Position numbers and translations under genes: made by a program. The notes beneath the pieces are model-generated. The model was not told where the DNA came from. It ran no database searches and saw only the letters and a list, made by a program, of their open reading frames with translations. DNA of 64,000 bases from Undaria pinnatifida (lineage: Eukaryota; Sar; Phaeophyceae; Laminariales; Alariaceae): the NCBI GenBank assembly GCA_012845835.1, contig JABAKD010000016.1, positions 25,839,527 to 25,903,526 on the forward strand, read 5' to 3'. Position 1 is the stretch's first letter. Each line of letters starts with the position of its first letter. Positions 22,326 to 33,207 of the stretch are shown here, in pieces.

Positions 22326-23814
22326 AACGTCTGAAGTATCTTCCATTATGTAGTACATGCGTGACAACCGATCTTTCGACATTTCCCCATATTTCTGTCC
22401 TCCACCGTACGATGATGTCGTACATGAAGGGAATATGTTGAAGTCGTGTTCGATGTTTCTATTTTTCGATGCAAAGCCCGTCTGCCCGTGATTCACAGGT
22501 ACGATATTTGCCATTCTCCATGCTTCTGTATTTTGATAAGTACGTACAGAGCAGCACGCGTACCTGTGGTACGACCTGCTGTTGTGTGACCTTGGTCCAC
22601 AACAAGCTTGTATGATCCAAAACGAATAGGTTACATACGAGTCGAGGGTTTGGGACACCCCCAAGTGTCTCGGTTATGTACCGTCGACTCTACCAGGTAA
22701 GCGCGAAGCCGGACGGCCATGATACCATCGTGCTCTCGACGCAATTTGTTTCCGTGTTGTTCCGGTACCAAATGCGTCACCCCTGCCATCCCCTAACGCA
22801 AGAATCGCCGAGCTATCACACGTTGTGTGATGGACGCCGTAATATTGCAATCTTCATGTGCTTCGTCCCCGTTTGCCCCGGAAGCCCCTCGAAGGTTCAT
22901 GGGGCAGAAGAGTACTTGATGACTTTTAGACCAACAAATCATAGGGGGGGTGCGTCTTTCCAAACCACAGCATCCACGACGGCCAACGCACAGCATCCAC
23001 GACAAGTCGCAGCACGGCATCCACGACGGCCGCACTTCACAAACAACAGCACCCAAGCACGGGTCGCCCCATAACGTTCGGGTTAGGGTTAGCGTTCTGG
23101 TCAGGCTTGTTAGGGTTAGGGTTAGCGTTCTGGTCGGGGCTAGCGCTGCCGCCCCCCAGACGACCACGACCACCCTCCGTGTTCTGGCCTGTTTGAAGTA
23201 TGGCACTGTCACGACTCGGAAACACAGAACTTTCCTGCACTCAGGTTGGTTCAAATATTTTTAATACAGATATCGTGTAGAATGCATAGAGGGCGGAATG
23301 CGATATCACTGGGGTGGCAGCACGGCTCAGCGTAGCATTACGAGTATTGATAGAGCGAGGTTCGCGTTAATACCTGGCACCTCTGGCATACTTCGGTACG
23401 TTGATTTGTAATACGATGTGTACCGGTATACCTGGTACATTTTGGGAGGGGAGCCAGGTACAGCTAAGACCCTGATTCTCTACACGTGGTACTAGTGTGC
23501 ACACAACAACATCGCTGGTACGGATCTGCTTTGATATCAGCGCAAGGGGCACGTGGACCACGCCGGTGTAGTCTCCGTAGTGTTATTTATTGCAGGTTCA
23601 AGGCTTGGAGCGTGAAGCGTGAAGGGTATACCCGCCGTATTTCAAGATTTTCCAAATTTTCAGCTTGAACCTGATGAGCGCGCCGTTCCCCTAAATCTAC
23701 TTCCCGTCTCACCGCTGCCTCCATGCTATAGTTTGTACTTGTTTCTCCCGTCCTCTCCCCGCCCTTTCCCCACATTTTGTATTATTATTCTGGCGTTCGG
23801 TATGTTTTATCGAT
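22326..23814. other. Gene B intron 1, spacer with interstitial telomere-like repeats
   Basis: At 23075-23140 there are two blocks of GTTAGGGTTAGSGTTCTGGTC, i.e. TTAGGG-type repeats with an interrupting GTTCTGGTC. Nothing else recognised; frames at 22676-23264 look non-coding. Confidence 0.5.
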
Positions 23815-24000
23815 TTCGGAAGTCATCGGGCTTCGGCAATGTGACCGAGACTCGATGCTATACTATCAACTATGGTTCACTGCACACCCTCGCCCCTTAG
23901 TGTTATGTTCGGAACGGCTGGACGCGCTTATCGGTCTTGCAGTCATTCGGTTTAAGCGATGTAATCACGTGGTTTTCTTAACCTTGCATTGGTCGAGCAG
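23815..24000 (+). repeat. Relic copies of the exon 2 acceptor
   Basis: Exon 2 starts AG/TCATTCGGGTTCGGCGATGTG. Diverged copies stand at 23821 (AG/TCATCGGGCTTCGGCAATG) and 23941 (AG/TCATTCGGTTTAAGCGATG), 178 and 58 bases upstream of the exon start. Each keeps the AG and about 25 bases of exon-like sequence but not the rest of the exon. Confidence 0.7.
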
Positions 24001-24150
24001 TCATTCGGGTTCGGCGATGTGATCGAGGTGTGCGGCCTGGCGGTTGCCGTGCCAGAGGGAGTGGTGGTGGAGGTCAAGCAACCTTCAGGGGGCTGGGTTT
24101 TCCAGAAGCACGGCGACAGGACTCTGCTCGAGGAAGTCGAGGCACTGAAG
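24001..24150 (+). CDS. Gene B exon 2: second half of SH3-like module 1
   Basis: Fifty codons, phase 0 at both ends, between an AGCAG acceptor and a GTGAAA donor. Reads SFGFGDVIEVCGLAVAVPEG, then VVVEVKQPSGGWVFQKHGDR. The G(D/E)VIEV strand and the closing GGWVFxKHG signature complete the module begun in exon 1. The intron between the two exons is 8.3 kb. Confidence 0.75.
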
Positions 24151-25122
24151 GTGAAAACAACGGCTACTACTCCTATGGCATTGTTATGTTGATACCTCTC
24201 ATTTTAGTCACTCGTACGAGCATTTAATGTGGTCTAATTCACAGTATTCACCTATTTATGCCGGGTTCTTACTTACAGGACTAGCCCTCTTTCGTAGTAT
24301 ATTAACAGGACGGGGTGCAACTTTGGCGGCTTGCGGTGCCTTTGCCGCTTTACTCTCAAGCGGTACTAGATTTTTTTTTTTCACATGACACCTCAGCTAT
24401 GAGACCGATATTTTTCGAAACCCGTATATTTTACTTTGCACCCTGCGTGCGATACTGCGGTCACGCGTGCTATGATACGGGGTGTATACGTGCTCACGAA
24501 GGATACAAGGATGCAGACAGGTGTTTGCAGTTGAATTGTTTGTGTTCAGCAGCGTCGTGGTGCCCGTAACGCTGCCGAAGCGCAATCAGCAGGTTGCTGT
24601 TGGGCTGATTTCGTCGCTGTTTCGACGACATATGCCAGTAGACGGTCTAGTTTTGGCCCGTCAAGGCCTTTTTCTTAATATACTAGTTGTAGTCTTGGGA
24701 ATCCCTTGACGTATGTCCATCAAGGGGCAAGAATGCCGTCAACGCAGATATCTGGTTAGGACGATGAGTACCCGCATGCATTCACTCGCGGTGTGTAACC
24801 CAACGCACTGTCGAACATCGCAAATGTGTTTGGATGTTGATCCGCAGCACAGAAGGCATTCGGGGAAGTGGGAAATGTTTGTTTTTTTACATCCGAGGAA
24901 AGCGCAGGGAGCTTTGGCGGACTGAGGGATATATCAGTGTTTCGTCGTCTTCGACTAGCCCCCTCGGTGCGCTTTGGTCTGCAAGAAATGGAGATGAACC
25001 CGACACACCCGAAAGGCGTACGTACCAAGTATGATGTTTTGTTGCGCGCCTTTTTCATCTGACAGTTGTCGCAATGCGTTTTTTGTGCAATGTTTTGTCT
25101 GGTGTTTTGTACCCGGTGGCAG
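24151..25122. other. Gene B intron 2
   Basis: No repeat or additional exon recognised. A short T tract at about 24370 and TACGAGCA-type words are unremarkable. Confidence 0.4.
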
Positions 25123-25259
25123 GTGGAAGAGGGCGACTGGTGGTATCGCGTTATTCACCCTGCGGGGGCTCACTTCGTCAAGATACCCAGCCTGCTACCC
25201 AAGGCTCCGCGTCACTTGACCTCTGTTCCTCAGAACACCGTCGTACACGCTTGCCGGAG
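25123..25259 (+). CDS. Gene B exon 3: first half of SH3-like module 2
   Basis: Starts after GGTGGCAG and ends two bases into a codon at a GTGAGC donor. Reads VEEGDWWYRVIHPAGAHFVK, IPSLL and later NTVVHACR. WYRVxxPxGAxxxxxPSL is the opening strand pair of the module, and GTVxxAC-type strands follow in this family. Phase 2 matches the exon at 27181. Confidence 0.75.
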
Positions 25260-25394
25260 GTGAGCTCGTGTTACTAGCGCGTACCACCGATGAAATACAG
25301 TTTCCAGGTAGTTCTGTAGTAAAACGTAAAATGCGTGGAATGTGGAGCAGTTGCAAAGTCGATGTTGAAACCCTCGTGTGGGGCATGACGCCGC

Positions 25395-25530
25395 TGACCA
25401 AGGGTATGGTAGGGTACAGGGTAGGGTAGGGTACAGGGTAGGGTACAGGGTAGGGTACAGGGTAGGGTAGGGTACAGGGTAGGGTATGGTACAGGGTAGG
25501 GTAGGGTCGGGCACGGTAGGGTACCGGGTT
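25395..25530. repeat. GTAGGGTACAGG microsatellite
   Basis: About eleven units of GGGTAGGGTACA and shorter GTAGG variants. Pure low-complexity repeat within intron 3 of gene B. Confidence 0.8.
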
Positions 25531-25627
25531 ACAGCCGTGTTTAGGCCAGTAGCGCGGATGGCCCTGTACCTTCACTCAAACTTGGTTTCCTGACTCAAAT
25601 ATAGAGTGCTGGAGCCACGTAGGGGCC

Positions 25628-25855
25628 ATTCCTAACGAACACTAAAAACGTCAGGAGTCGTGACTTTAAAACGTGACGTTTTCGCCAATCGTGATACTTG
25701 TCACGAACCCGGACTTTGATTAGAACAGCTTTGACGTTTTCCTTGAAAATTGATGCCAGAATTCCTGCCAAAAAAACAACTTTATGTTTGAAAACGCGAC
25801 AAATGTTCAACATTGAATGTCAGGAATCGTGTTTTTTTTTGCGTTCGTTAGGAAT
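25628..25855. mobile_element. MITE-like element, 228 bp
   Basis: Perfect 13-bp terminal inverted repeats ATTCCTAACGAAC (25628-25640 and 25843-25855), each followed inward by an A-rich run. Internally a GTCAGGARTCGTG word appears near both ends. No coding capacity. No clear target duplication, so the class is not assigned. Confidence 0.6.
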
Positions 25856-27162
25856 AACCTAATGAAATAATCAAACATTCCATGGGGAGGTCCAGACTAC
25901 AAACTCAGAGCTATGGTAGCCACTCGCGCAAGTGACCGCAAGCCGCTGAAATACAAGACCCGAAAGGTACTGCTGCTACCGTGGCCTGCAGCCCGCCGTA
26001 GAATAGCCGTGGAGGTGTGTGTCTGAGTTGTGAAACCGTAGAATGCGATGGCCTTGAGACTCGGTAGAGTGGAAGAGGACCCCGCCGATACGACAAAGTG
26101 TAAAGCACCATACAGCCGAGACATCACTGTGAACGTATCGGATTATGAACGGGTTGAATGACATCACTGTGAACGTATCGGATTATGAACTGGTTGAATG
26201 AACATAACACCATTACACGGCAGGGTAACGCTTTTGGTGAAAAATCCACCTAAAACATGGCAGCGCAAACCAAGGCAGAGCAATGTGCATCCTCAGACGG
26301 ACAAATTAAGCACTTCGAAGTAGATAGGTTAATGTTGGGCGAAACACTTATTTCTTTGGTTTCTTTTAGGAAGCGATAATTTCCACATCCGAGCAGACCT
26401 TAGCGATTTCCACAATCTAATTAGTGCAAGAGGACACCGGTTGTAGCGACGGTTCAGTGCACATGCTTTAAGTTGGAGGAAGGTGCGTTGGATTGAGTTG
26501 ATTGACTCAACAGTGAGAGAGACCACCGGTTGAAACGACATTTCACTGCAGAAGCGATTATTTATAGTACGATTACCTGTGCTTCTGTTTGGTGATTTGG
26601 AACCATCGTATTACCATGGTATCATGAGCGAAGTTTTTTATCTCGTGCACCTCGTAAGGAGACTGTCAGTGAACGAGGTGTACGAGATTCGGTCTGGGAG
26701 TGCGTATAACCAACGGACATGTTTTTTCCTGCGGCGTTTCATACGTCACACGCAGATGCGACCACTTCATTGTCCCTGGTACAATCTATTTCATCTTCTA
26801 TGGCTACCCTCTGTGTCCTTCTACAATGTCACGCGTGCGTTGGTATAAACCCGTCCCGGCTAGCCCCGCTACAACCTACCGGTATCCTGCATACGATAGA
26901 GGGAGACGATCTACAACGAGCCAAGCGAAAAACGCATCATTAGGCGAAGCGGTATAGTACCACACCGCAGTTCTACAGCAACAATGATTCACATAGTGAA
27001 GCCTTTTAGAGCTCCTCCTTTACCTACACCTATACCTATACCTATATTCAGTCGTGGGGACAAGTCACTTGGAGTTCGTATGGAATGATTTCTGCGAGGG
27101 TAAAAGGGTTCTGAACACCCCGCGCTCCTCGCTCCGCTGTCGTATGCCGTGAACCATGATAG
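25856..27162. other. Gene B intron 3, right part
   Basis: Contains a two-copy tandem repeat of 38 bases at about 26122-26199 (CATCACTGTGAACGTATCGG) and an imperfect 15-bp hairpin at about 26640-26690 (TCTCGTGCACCTCGT pairing with ACGAGGTGTACGAGA, one mismatch). CCTATACCTATA dinucleotide-like runs stand at about 27025-27050. No exon seen. Confidence 0.5.
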
Positions 27163-27180
27163 GCATACCCCCCCTGGGAG

Positions 27181-27296
27181 TAGTGTGACTTACGTTGAGC
27201 TGTCGGACAACAAGGGCTGGATAGTCGAGTCGGCCTCGGAGCGCAAGGTGCTGGAAAGATCAGCCGATGGACAGTTCATGGTGGAGCACATTACAG
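27181..27296 (+). CDS. Gene B exon 4: second half of SH3-like module 2
   Basis: Begins with the base that completes the split codon from exon 3 and ends one base into a codon at GTATAG. Reads SVTYVELSDNKGWIVESASE, then RKVLERSADGQFMVEHIT. TYVELxxxxGWIVE is the closing module signature. An in-frame alternative acceptor 18 bases upstream (AG at 27161-27162) would add RHTPPGS-type residues; the C-rich tract favours the downstream one. Confidence 0.75.
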
Positions 27297-27339
27297 GTAT
27301 AGTTGCGCGGTATCGTTGGCCCTTTGAATGGACAAATAC

Positions 27340-27410
27340 TTGCAAAGATGAGCATCGACCCTAAATTCGTCGAACTCACAGCTGGCGTCCTTGAAATAAT
27401 TTTATAAAAA
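27340..27410 (+). repeat. Family X right-end fragment
   Basis: GCAAAGATGAGCATCGACCC then TCGAACTCACAGCTGGCGT, a diverged copy of the last 60 bases of the C-tract element without its C tract or modules. Confidence 0.55.
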
Positions 27411-27435
27411 TCTGATGTGTTGTTATACTGGATGG

Positions 27436-27745
27436 CACGTACGATATATCGTACTGATGGTTTTATCATACTGGTGTTTTATCTTACTGATGTTTTATCG
27501 TACTGGTGTTTTATCATACTGATGTTTTATCGTTTGTTTTATCATACTGATGTTTTGTCATACTGATGTTTTATCATACTGATGTTTTATCTTACTGATG
27601 TTTTATCGTACTGATGTTTTATCATACTGATGTTTTGTTTTATCATACTGATGTTTTGTCATACTGATGTTTTGTCATACTGATGTTTTATCATACTGAT
27701 GTTTTATCATACTGATGTTGTATCGTACTGATTTTTATCGTACTG
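27436..27745 (+). repeat. ATCATACTGATGTTTT tandem repeat
   Basis: About 17 units of 16-17 bases, ATC(A/G/T)TACTGATGTTTT, with few substitutions. High regularity suggests recent slippage expansion. Confidence 0.85.
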
Positions 27746-28384
27746 CGACCAGTATACCCTAACCCTAACATTGTTTGGCGAAAGAGGGACTTGTGTGATG
27801 AAAAACGTAACAAAAGCAAAAGTGGTGCGCGTCTATAATACACTTGATACACTTGATACAGTTGGAAGAACACAGTTGGAAGAATACTATAGGGGTCGTA
27901 CAGTAGTTGTGAATTGTAGTTATTTGTTACTGTTTCAAGACACTACTAATGCTTATTTTTGATGGTAGGGATACGTGATATGGAACATTGCAGGTTTAGT
28001 TAATTAGTTTTGAATGAATTGCATGTTTAGTTGGTTAGTTTTGAATGGACGGTATGGGGCACATTACAGGTCGAGTATCTCGAAACACTGATCAAATACG
28101 ATGAACCCTTACTTCGACATTTCGATGGACAGCACTGACACAGTTCCTAAACGGGGACCCCTGCTCTTGAAACTGGAGTTTTTTCACGAAGCAAGCGTTG
28201 GAGTAGACTTCTTCTGGCAACGCGAGCGTGAGCACCAACCGCGACTTGTTAATGTAAGGACGGCATGAATATGTGAGGGGCGGAGGCGGAATGCTGTGAC
28301 CACATGACCACTGGACCAAGAACCGGTCTGGTTGAGGTGGGAAGGTTTCGCTCCGATATGAAACCCAACCGCCTGGCAACATAA
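27746..28384. other. Gene B intron 4, spacer
   Basis: Small duplications at about 27840 (ACACTTGATACACTTGATAC) and 27990-28045 (TTAGTTxxTTAGTTTTGAATG). No exon seen. Confidence 0.4.
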
Positions 28385-28640
28385 GCATCAGCATTCCTTC
28401 CACAGCCGTCAGCTTTTGTCCCCCTCAAAAACGGGTTTTTTAGTTTCCGTGCACAGATTGATTAACTCCACTCTGTTGGCCCTGGTACAAGCTAGTTCTA
28501 AGGGGAGTCACCGATCTATATCCTTAATGAGGACTCACACCCAGTAATACGCGCGATCGTAGAATCACATACAGCTTGCACAGATGATTCGACGAAATCT
28601 TCGATCTCACAGCTGGAGTGTATTTTTGATTTTTATAGAA
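28385..28640 (+). repeat. Family X conserved right block, solo copy
   Basis: The roughly 250-base end block (CAGCTTTTGTCCCCCTCAAA through TCACAGCTGGAGTGTATTT) without any C-tract module upstream. It shows that the end block can move or survive on its own. Confidence 0.65.
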
Positions 28641-29105
28641 TATGGCAAAGCAACACCATTGTAGAGTATAGTGTACGGGCTAATGTACGTAAAATGTATG
28701 TAAAATGTACGGTCTAGCCAGTGTACCCTATATGCCCGCGAAGAAGAAACGCCTACGAACAGCAGTAGTAATCTGAGCAACGCGGGTTGGGATATTTTCG
28801 TGGCACCAAAGCTTGAGTAACCTTGAGCATCGATTATGATATGCCTGGTAGGATTTATCTTAGCCCTCGCCGCTGATCATGATTTCATATTCCAATTTTT
28901 CCCACTATCCTCAAATAGGTGAACCTTACGTTCTTGTTATGGTGTAGGTTCTAGGTTGTCGTGTTCGAATGCGGCGCTTAAACAAACACAATGGATGCCC
29001 TAAACAGCAGCAACAGCAACAGCAACAACTGTATTCGCTTTGACGTACACAATGATTGCCATAGAACGAACGATTTTTTCACGTCGAGAACACTTCGCTG
29101 GACAG
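28641..29105. other. Gene B intron 4, right part
   Basis: A frame starting MDALNSSNSNSNN at 28991 runs into exon 5. It needs a splice phase that exon 4 does not offer and is low-complexity, so it is treated as intron. Confidence 0.45.
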
Positions 29106-29224
29106 GGGAGTACCGCGATGATGCCGAAGCATGGTACGAGGTAATGTCCGAGTCTGGCGCGGAGCTGTTGCAAAGGCCAGACACTGAGGGAGGAAGGATG
29201 CTAGAGTTGTTCCTTCGCGGAAAG
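29106..29224 (+). CDS. Gene B exon 5: first half of SH3-like module 3
   Basis: Acceptor TGGACAG, donor GTGCGT. The first two bases complete the glycine begun in exon 4 and the exon ends in phase 0. Reads EYRDDAEAWYEVMSESGAEL, then LQRPDTEGGRMLELFLRGK. AWYEVxxxxGAELLxRPDTEG is the module opening. Confidence 0.75.
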
Positions 29225-29600
29225 GTGCGTGTGTATGTGTGTTGCATTATCCCCAGAACACCCAGTGTCCGTCCTGGTTCTTCATCTTTTTGAAATGCAA
29301 ATTATGTGGTCACAGACTGTTAAACGGGGAATCCCACATCAGTGGCAAATTGATGCACAATGGCAAGTTCATGCACAGGGGGGTCAAAATTAAAGTAGTG
29401 GGAAGTGTTGTCCAAAAATAGCCCTTTTAACACCGCAGTCCCGTTAAATGGGGCCAAAACGCTAAGAATATGACTGCGTCGTAGGGTCATTTTGGGAGTT
29501 GGAAAAGGTTTGAATAATGAGTCCAGGTGTAGATATGCCATCGAGTATATTTGTAAACTCTAAAGGTATAGCTGCAGTTCGCTTGCTCCCTTCCTTTTCT
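29225..29600. other. Gene B intron 5, left part
   Basis: No repeat or exon recognised before the relic acceptor copies. Confidence 0.4.
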
Positions 29601-29982
29601 TTCGTTTGGACGACGTCCTGGTGCTTTTGTCATGCATCACGTATGGGCCGATTAAGGCATTTTTCATGTCGGGCATACGTCTTCTTAGATCTTCGTGTAG
29701 GAAGTGTAAAGCAATAGCTGTGTGGTTTGCTTGCTATATGACAAGTCTTCGCTTGTTTGTGTGTGTGTCATGACGACATCCTGTTGCCTTTTTCGTGCAT
29801 CGCAGATGCGCCGGTTCAGTCGTTTAGTCCTGGTAAGCAGGCCACTACATATTGTCGCAAGTCTAAAGCTATTGAGTCGACTATAACTTGCTTGAAAGTA
29901 ATAACAAGTTTTTTCACCTGCCTGTTTTCATTATGATGACGTCCTAATCCTCTCTCGGTGCACCTCGAATCCGCCGAATCAG
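29601..29982 (+). repeat. Relic copies of the exon 6 border
   Basis: Exon 6 is preceded by ATGATGACGTCCTAATCC..TCGGTGCA and starts GCATTTTGCGTGTCGGAG. Diverged copies of the same intron-plus-exon-start block begin at about 29609 (GACGACGTCCTGGTGC, then GGCATTTTTCATGTCGGGCA) and 29771 (GACGACATCCTGTTGC). The period is 162-166 bases. Only the third keeps a full exon. Confidence 0.7.
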
Positions 29983-30126
29983 GCATTTTGCGTGTCGGAG
30001 CGGTTTCAGCCGCCAGGGCAGGAGTCGACATACCTCAAGATCAAGGGCAGAGAGGCCTGGGTGTTGCAGCGAAGCGACAGTCACAGCCCGGATGTTTGCA
30101 CCAAGCTCCCGCCGCCGATGGATGAG
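29983..30126 (+). CDS. Gene B exon 6: second half of SH3-like module 3
   Basis: Forty-eight codons, phase 0 at both ends, between GAATCAG and GTGCGC. Reads AFCVSERFQPPGQESTYLKI, then KGREAWVLQRSDSHSPDVCT. TYLKIKGREAWVLQR is the module-closing signature. A long T tract directly follows the donor. Confidence 0.75.
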
Positions 30127-31157
30127 GTGCGCCTCGTTTTTTTTTTTTTTTTTCCGGTATTGATTTACGTTTTTTTGTTTTGTGGATACTGTCCGATAAA
30201 TCGCTTAACCATGACAAAGATGACGACGTGCTGCAGCAGTATATAGAAAGAAATGGGTGCCTCGCTTAAGCAGTGTACGTCTCTCTGAGCCCTTCTGATA
30301 CTTACGAGAGGGAAAAAACGCTGAATACTAAAAGCGACGATGGCAGCATTGGCGACACGAATACTGCTAACGCTCGGACTGCTGGGGTAGGAGATGTGTC
30401 CCGACTGCAAAGTAAGCAGCTGTAACCCACGCGTGCAGCACGGTGATTGGTGATGCTCGTACTGCTGCAAGCCCTTCCTAGACGCGGGGTGATAAGACCG
30501 CCCTTTTCGTTTCGCAAGTCGCTTTTCATTGGTGCCTACCAGGTACCTGTTAGACGATTGCGATACTGGTCTCCTACCGGCGTTCGTTGGAAAGTAGGCA
30601 TTGCACCTATCGAGAGGTGCGAATGGCGCACCTTTTCCTTGCCAGATGCGGACGGCAAGGCTTGCATTTCCATGTGTCTTGTTTGCCTTGTCCGCTTGAA
30701 GCGGTTGACCCGCGATTATGGCACGGCTCAAGAAAGAAATCGCGTGTGCTGCGCGGATCGCGTGTGGATCGCGTGTGTATCGTGGATGACAGACATCCTG
30801 CGGTGTATTCATTTTAAGGGACGCAAGGAGAGAGTGGCATGCTATAGTACTCGACAAGTATAGGGGAAGAAAAGGGGAAAAAAGACAACCGTCCTCCAAA
30901 TTCGCTGCATCGATGGCACGTATCGTATTCGCTGCTATTAATAGTACACCCGCAGCCGGTCGCCGACAGCGACATGGCCTACCACCGACGTGTGCTAGGA
31001 TACGGGATCACTGTTTGGCCAAATTTCTGCCCGACGGGGCTCCTGAAGTCATATTTGCAGTAAAATACCAGTACGGAACTACGCTACCCAATGCTTGTTG
31101 ACTGTTGGGTTGAAACGCCGTTTGTTCTTTACCTTATCAGGTACTAGTTGTCCGATA
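30127..31157. other. Gene B intron 6, left part; probable site of a missed exon
   Basis: The next recognised exon (32494) needs a phase-2 partner and supplies only the closing half of a module, so an exon carrying an opening half should lie between 30127 and 32493. No frame here shows the WYRVxxPxG signature clearly; a weak candidate stretch is RYWSPTGVRWKVGIAP near 30560. Confidence 0.3.
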
Positions 31158-31535
31158 CCTACCTAGGCGATGGAAATTGTTGATCGCGTTGCACTTTTAT
31201 GTGTTCTGATGTTTGTTGATGTTCTCAAAGTCACTTTTGGGGGTGAGGTATAAGGGGTATAAAGGTGAGGTATAAAGCTTCTCAAGTCGTGGGACTTCTT
31301 CTCTGTCTTCCCCGACTTGCAAGCGAAGTCCTCTCTGTATACAACCTTGCCGGAATGATTGTTTGTATGGTTTATTGTATGATTTTCTTGTATAATTTTT
31401 TGTGTGCACCTAGGCTATGGAATTATTGATCACGTTGCGCTTTTGCTCTTTCATGTGTGATGATGTTGTGATGGTGTTGTGATTTTTTCGTGATGTGTTG
31501 TTTTCAAAGTCAGTTTTTGGGTGAGGTATAGAGGT
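31158..31535 (+). repeat. Tandem duplication, period about 248
   Basis: CCTAGGCGATGGAAATTGTT followed by GATCGCGTTGCACTTTT (31160) recurs as CCTAGGCTATGGAATTATTG (31408), and TCAAAGTCACTTTTGGGGGT recurs about 31505. The copies have diverged by several substitutions and indels. Confidence 0.65.
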
Positions 31536-31734
31536 CGTCAACACAAGGAGCCCCATTAAAGTTTGGCGCACTGTTAGCATGCCATGTGTCCGCTTCCTTT
31601 GTTTATATTTCTGCTGGTCAGCAGTACAAGTTCAAGCCGGCGATATTCGAAGTACCGCAGCATCGCGCTTTCTACTGTAAACGATCAGCTCTCGGGCCCA
31701 AGAACACGTGCTGCGGTCTCGAAACGGCTTTGGT

Positions 31735-32493
31735 TCAAATGAGCGCTGACAGAACACTCACAGTATTGCTTCACGTTTCAATTGCTGCCGGTATTGAAGC
31801 ACCCTTGATCGTTTGTACCCAACACGTACTGCGCACTTGACGGGGCTCCGGTTCGAACCAACTTTGCAAGAAGGAGTGGTATTATAGCTGGCTTCAAGTT
31901 TCAGTTGTAGCTAGGGTTGAAGCACCATTCGTGGTTTATACTTTATACCCAATACGTGCTGCGCTGTTGATATACCTCCGGTTCAAGTCAGCTTAGCAAG
32001 AAATAATTATATTATAATATGGTTTCACGTTTCAGGTGTTGCTATTATTGATTCTTGGTTGCTCGGTTGTACCGTTTTGTGCCGTACTAGACGTGCCGCA
32101 CAGTTCACAGGGCTATGATACGGTTCGAATCACCGCTGCGACAGGTACTCAATAGTATGGTTACGCCCTTCAATAGTTGGCAGTATTGAATCCCAGTTTG
32201 TCGCTTGCATCCAACACGTGCTGCGCTTCTGACAGAGGTACGGTTTAGATCTGCGCTGCGAAAAAAGGACTCATACCATTGCATGGTTCCGCGTTTCAAT
32301 TGTTGCCATCACCGTTTGTCGTTTGTACCCAACACGCGCTGCGCTTTTGACAGAGCTACGGTTCAAACATACGCTGCAAGATGGGCTCATAGGATGGTTT
32401 CGCGTCTCAATTGTTGCCAGCATTGAAATGCACAATCTGTCGTTTGTTGGCATTACTGCTGTTGTTGCTGTTCTCACATTATCTCATCGCCAG
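31735..32493 (+). repeat. Six-unit tandem array running up to exon 7
   Basis: Units of about 115-140 bases marked by TTTGTACCCAACACGTGCTG (31811, 31941, about 32067, 32203, 32321) preceded by CGTTTCAATTGTTGCC. The last, partial unit (from about 32403) flows directly into the pyrimidine tract and CGCCAG acceptor of exon 7, so the array is made of acceptor-proximal intron sequence. Confidence 0.7.
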
Positions 32494-32755
32494 CCCCCAA
32501 AACTCTGGACGTACCGGAGGCGAAGTCACTACAAATAACGGCATGTGGGTGGTCCTTTACCCCAACCGCTGCACCCCTCCTTCACGACAGGCCGTGAAGC
32601 AGTGGTATCGCGTGCAGTATCCTGGGGGAATCCGCCTGCGAGCGTCACCGTCCTTTGAGAACACCGATCCATCCCTCGGCGTGCTCGTCTGCGGGTGGGT
32701 GTTCCTAGCCACGAGGCGGTACAGGGCACCGGGGAGCAGCCAGATGTTCCTGCAG
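32494..32755 (+). CDS. Gene B exon 7: end of module 4 and start of module 5
   Basis: Eighty-seven codons after a leading base that needs a phase-2 partner; ends in phase 0 at GTGAGC. Reads TGGEVTTNNGMWVVLYPNRC (a module-closing strand), then KQWYRVQYPGGIRLRASPSF (a fresh opening) and CGWVFLATRRYRAPGSSQMF. The acceptor at 32493 was chosen for its pyrimidine tract; a weaker one at 32520 would also keep the frame but needs phase 1. Confidence 0.7.
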
Positions 32756-33207
32756 GTGAGCCGAAGACGTTTTTTCTTCTCGCCGCCAGCTAACGACCGC
32801 TCTCACTACTGCGAAAACGGTCCCACACTGGATCCAAGTAGTTTGTTACCAAAAAGTGGGTGCACTTCAAACAGGGTCAACAGTCTTGTGTCGAGCGTTT
32901 CGTGGACGGTAGGGTTTGTTGAGGAAGTCTGTGGACGGCGCTGTTGCTCGGCTTAGACAGCGTTCTATATAAATATGCGGTTTGATAGGCGCAGAGGCTG
33001 CCTCTAGGACATGCAGCACTCGTTTAATCGCCGCGCCAACCTTTGGTCATGCATGCAACAAATTCAATAGCAATTTACGAATCAAAATGAAGCCGAGCGA
33101 TATTCTACCTCGGTCTGTCAGTCGTGCGGCTTGTGTATCAAGCAGCGACCAATATTGTTGTCACAACAGGCGTTTCAGCCCCTGACCACTTACCACGAGC
33201 ATTGCGT
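32756..33207. other. Gene B intron 7, left part
   Basis: No exon or repeat recognised. Confidence 0.4.

Noticed and set aside
26640-26690. Imperfect hairpin as a microRNA precursor
   Set aside because: The stem is only 15 bp with a mismatch, too short for a typical precursor; kept only as a minor note.
28991-29105. Upstream extension of gene B exon 5 beginning MDALNSSNSNSNN
   Set aside because: Would need a phase-2 upstream exon, while the acceptor at 29105 fits exon 4 exactly.
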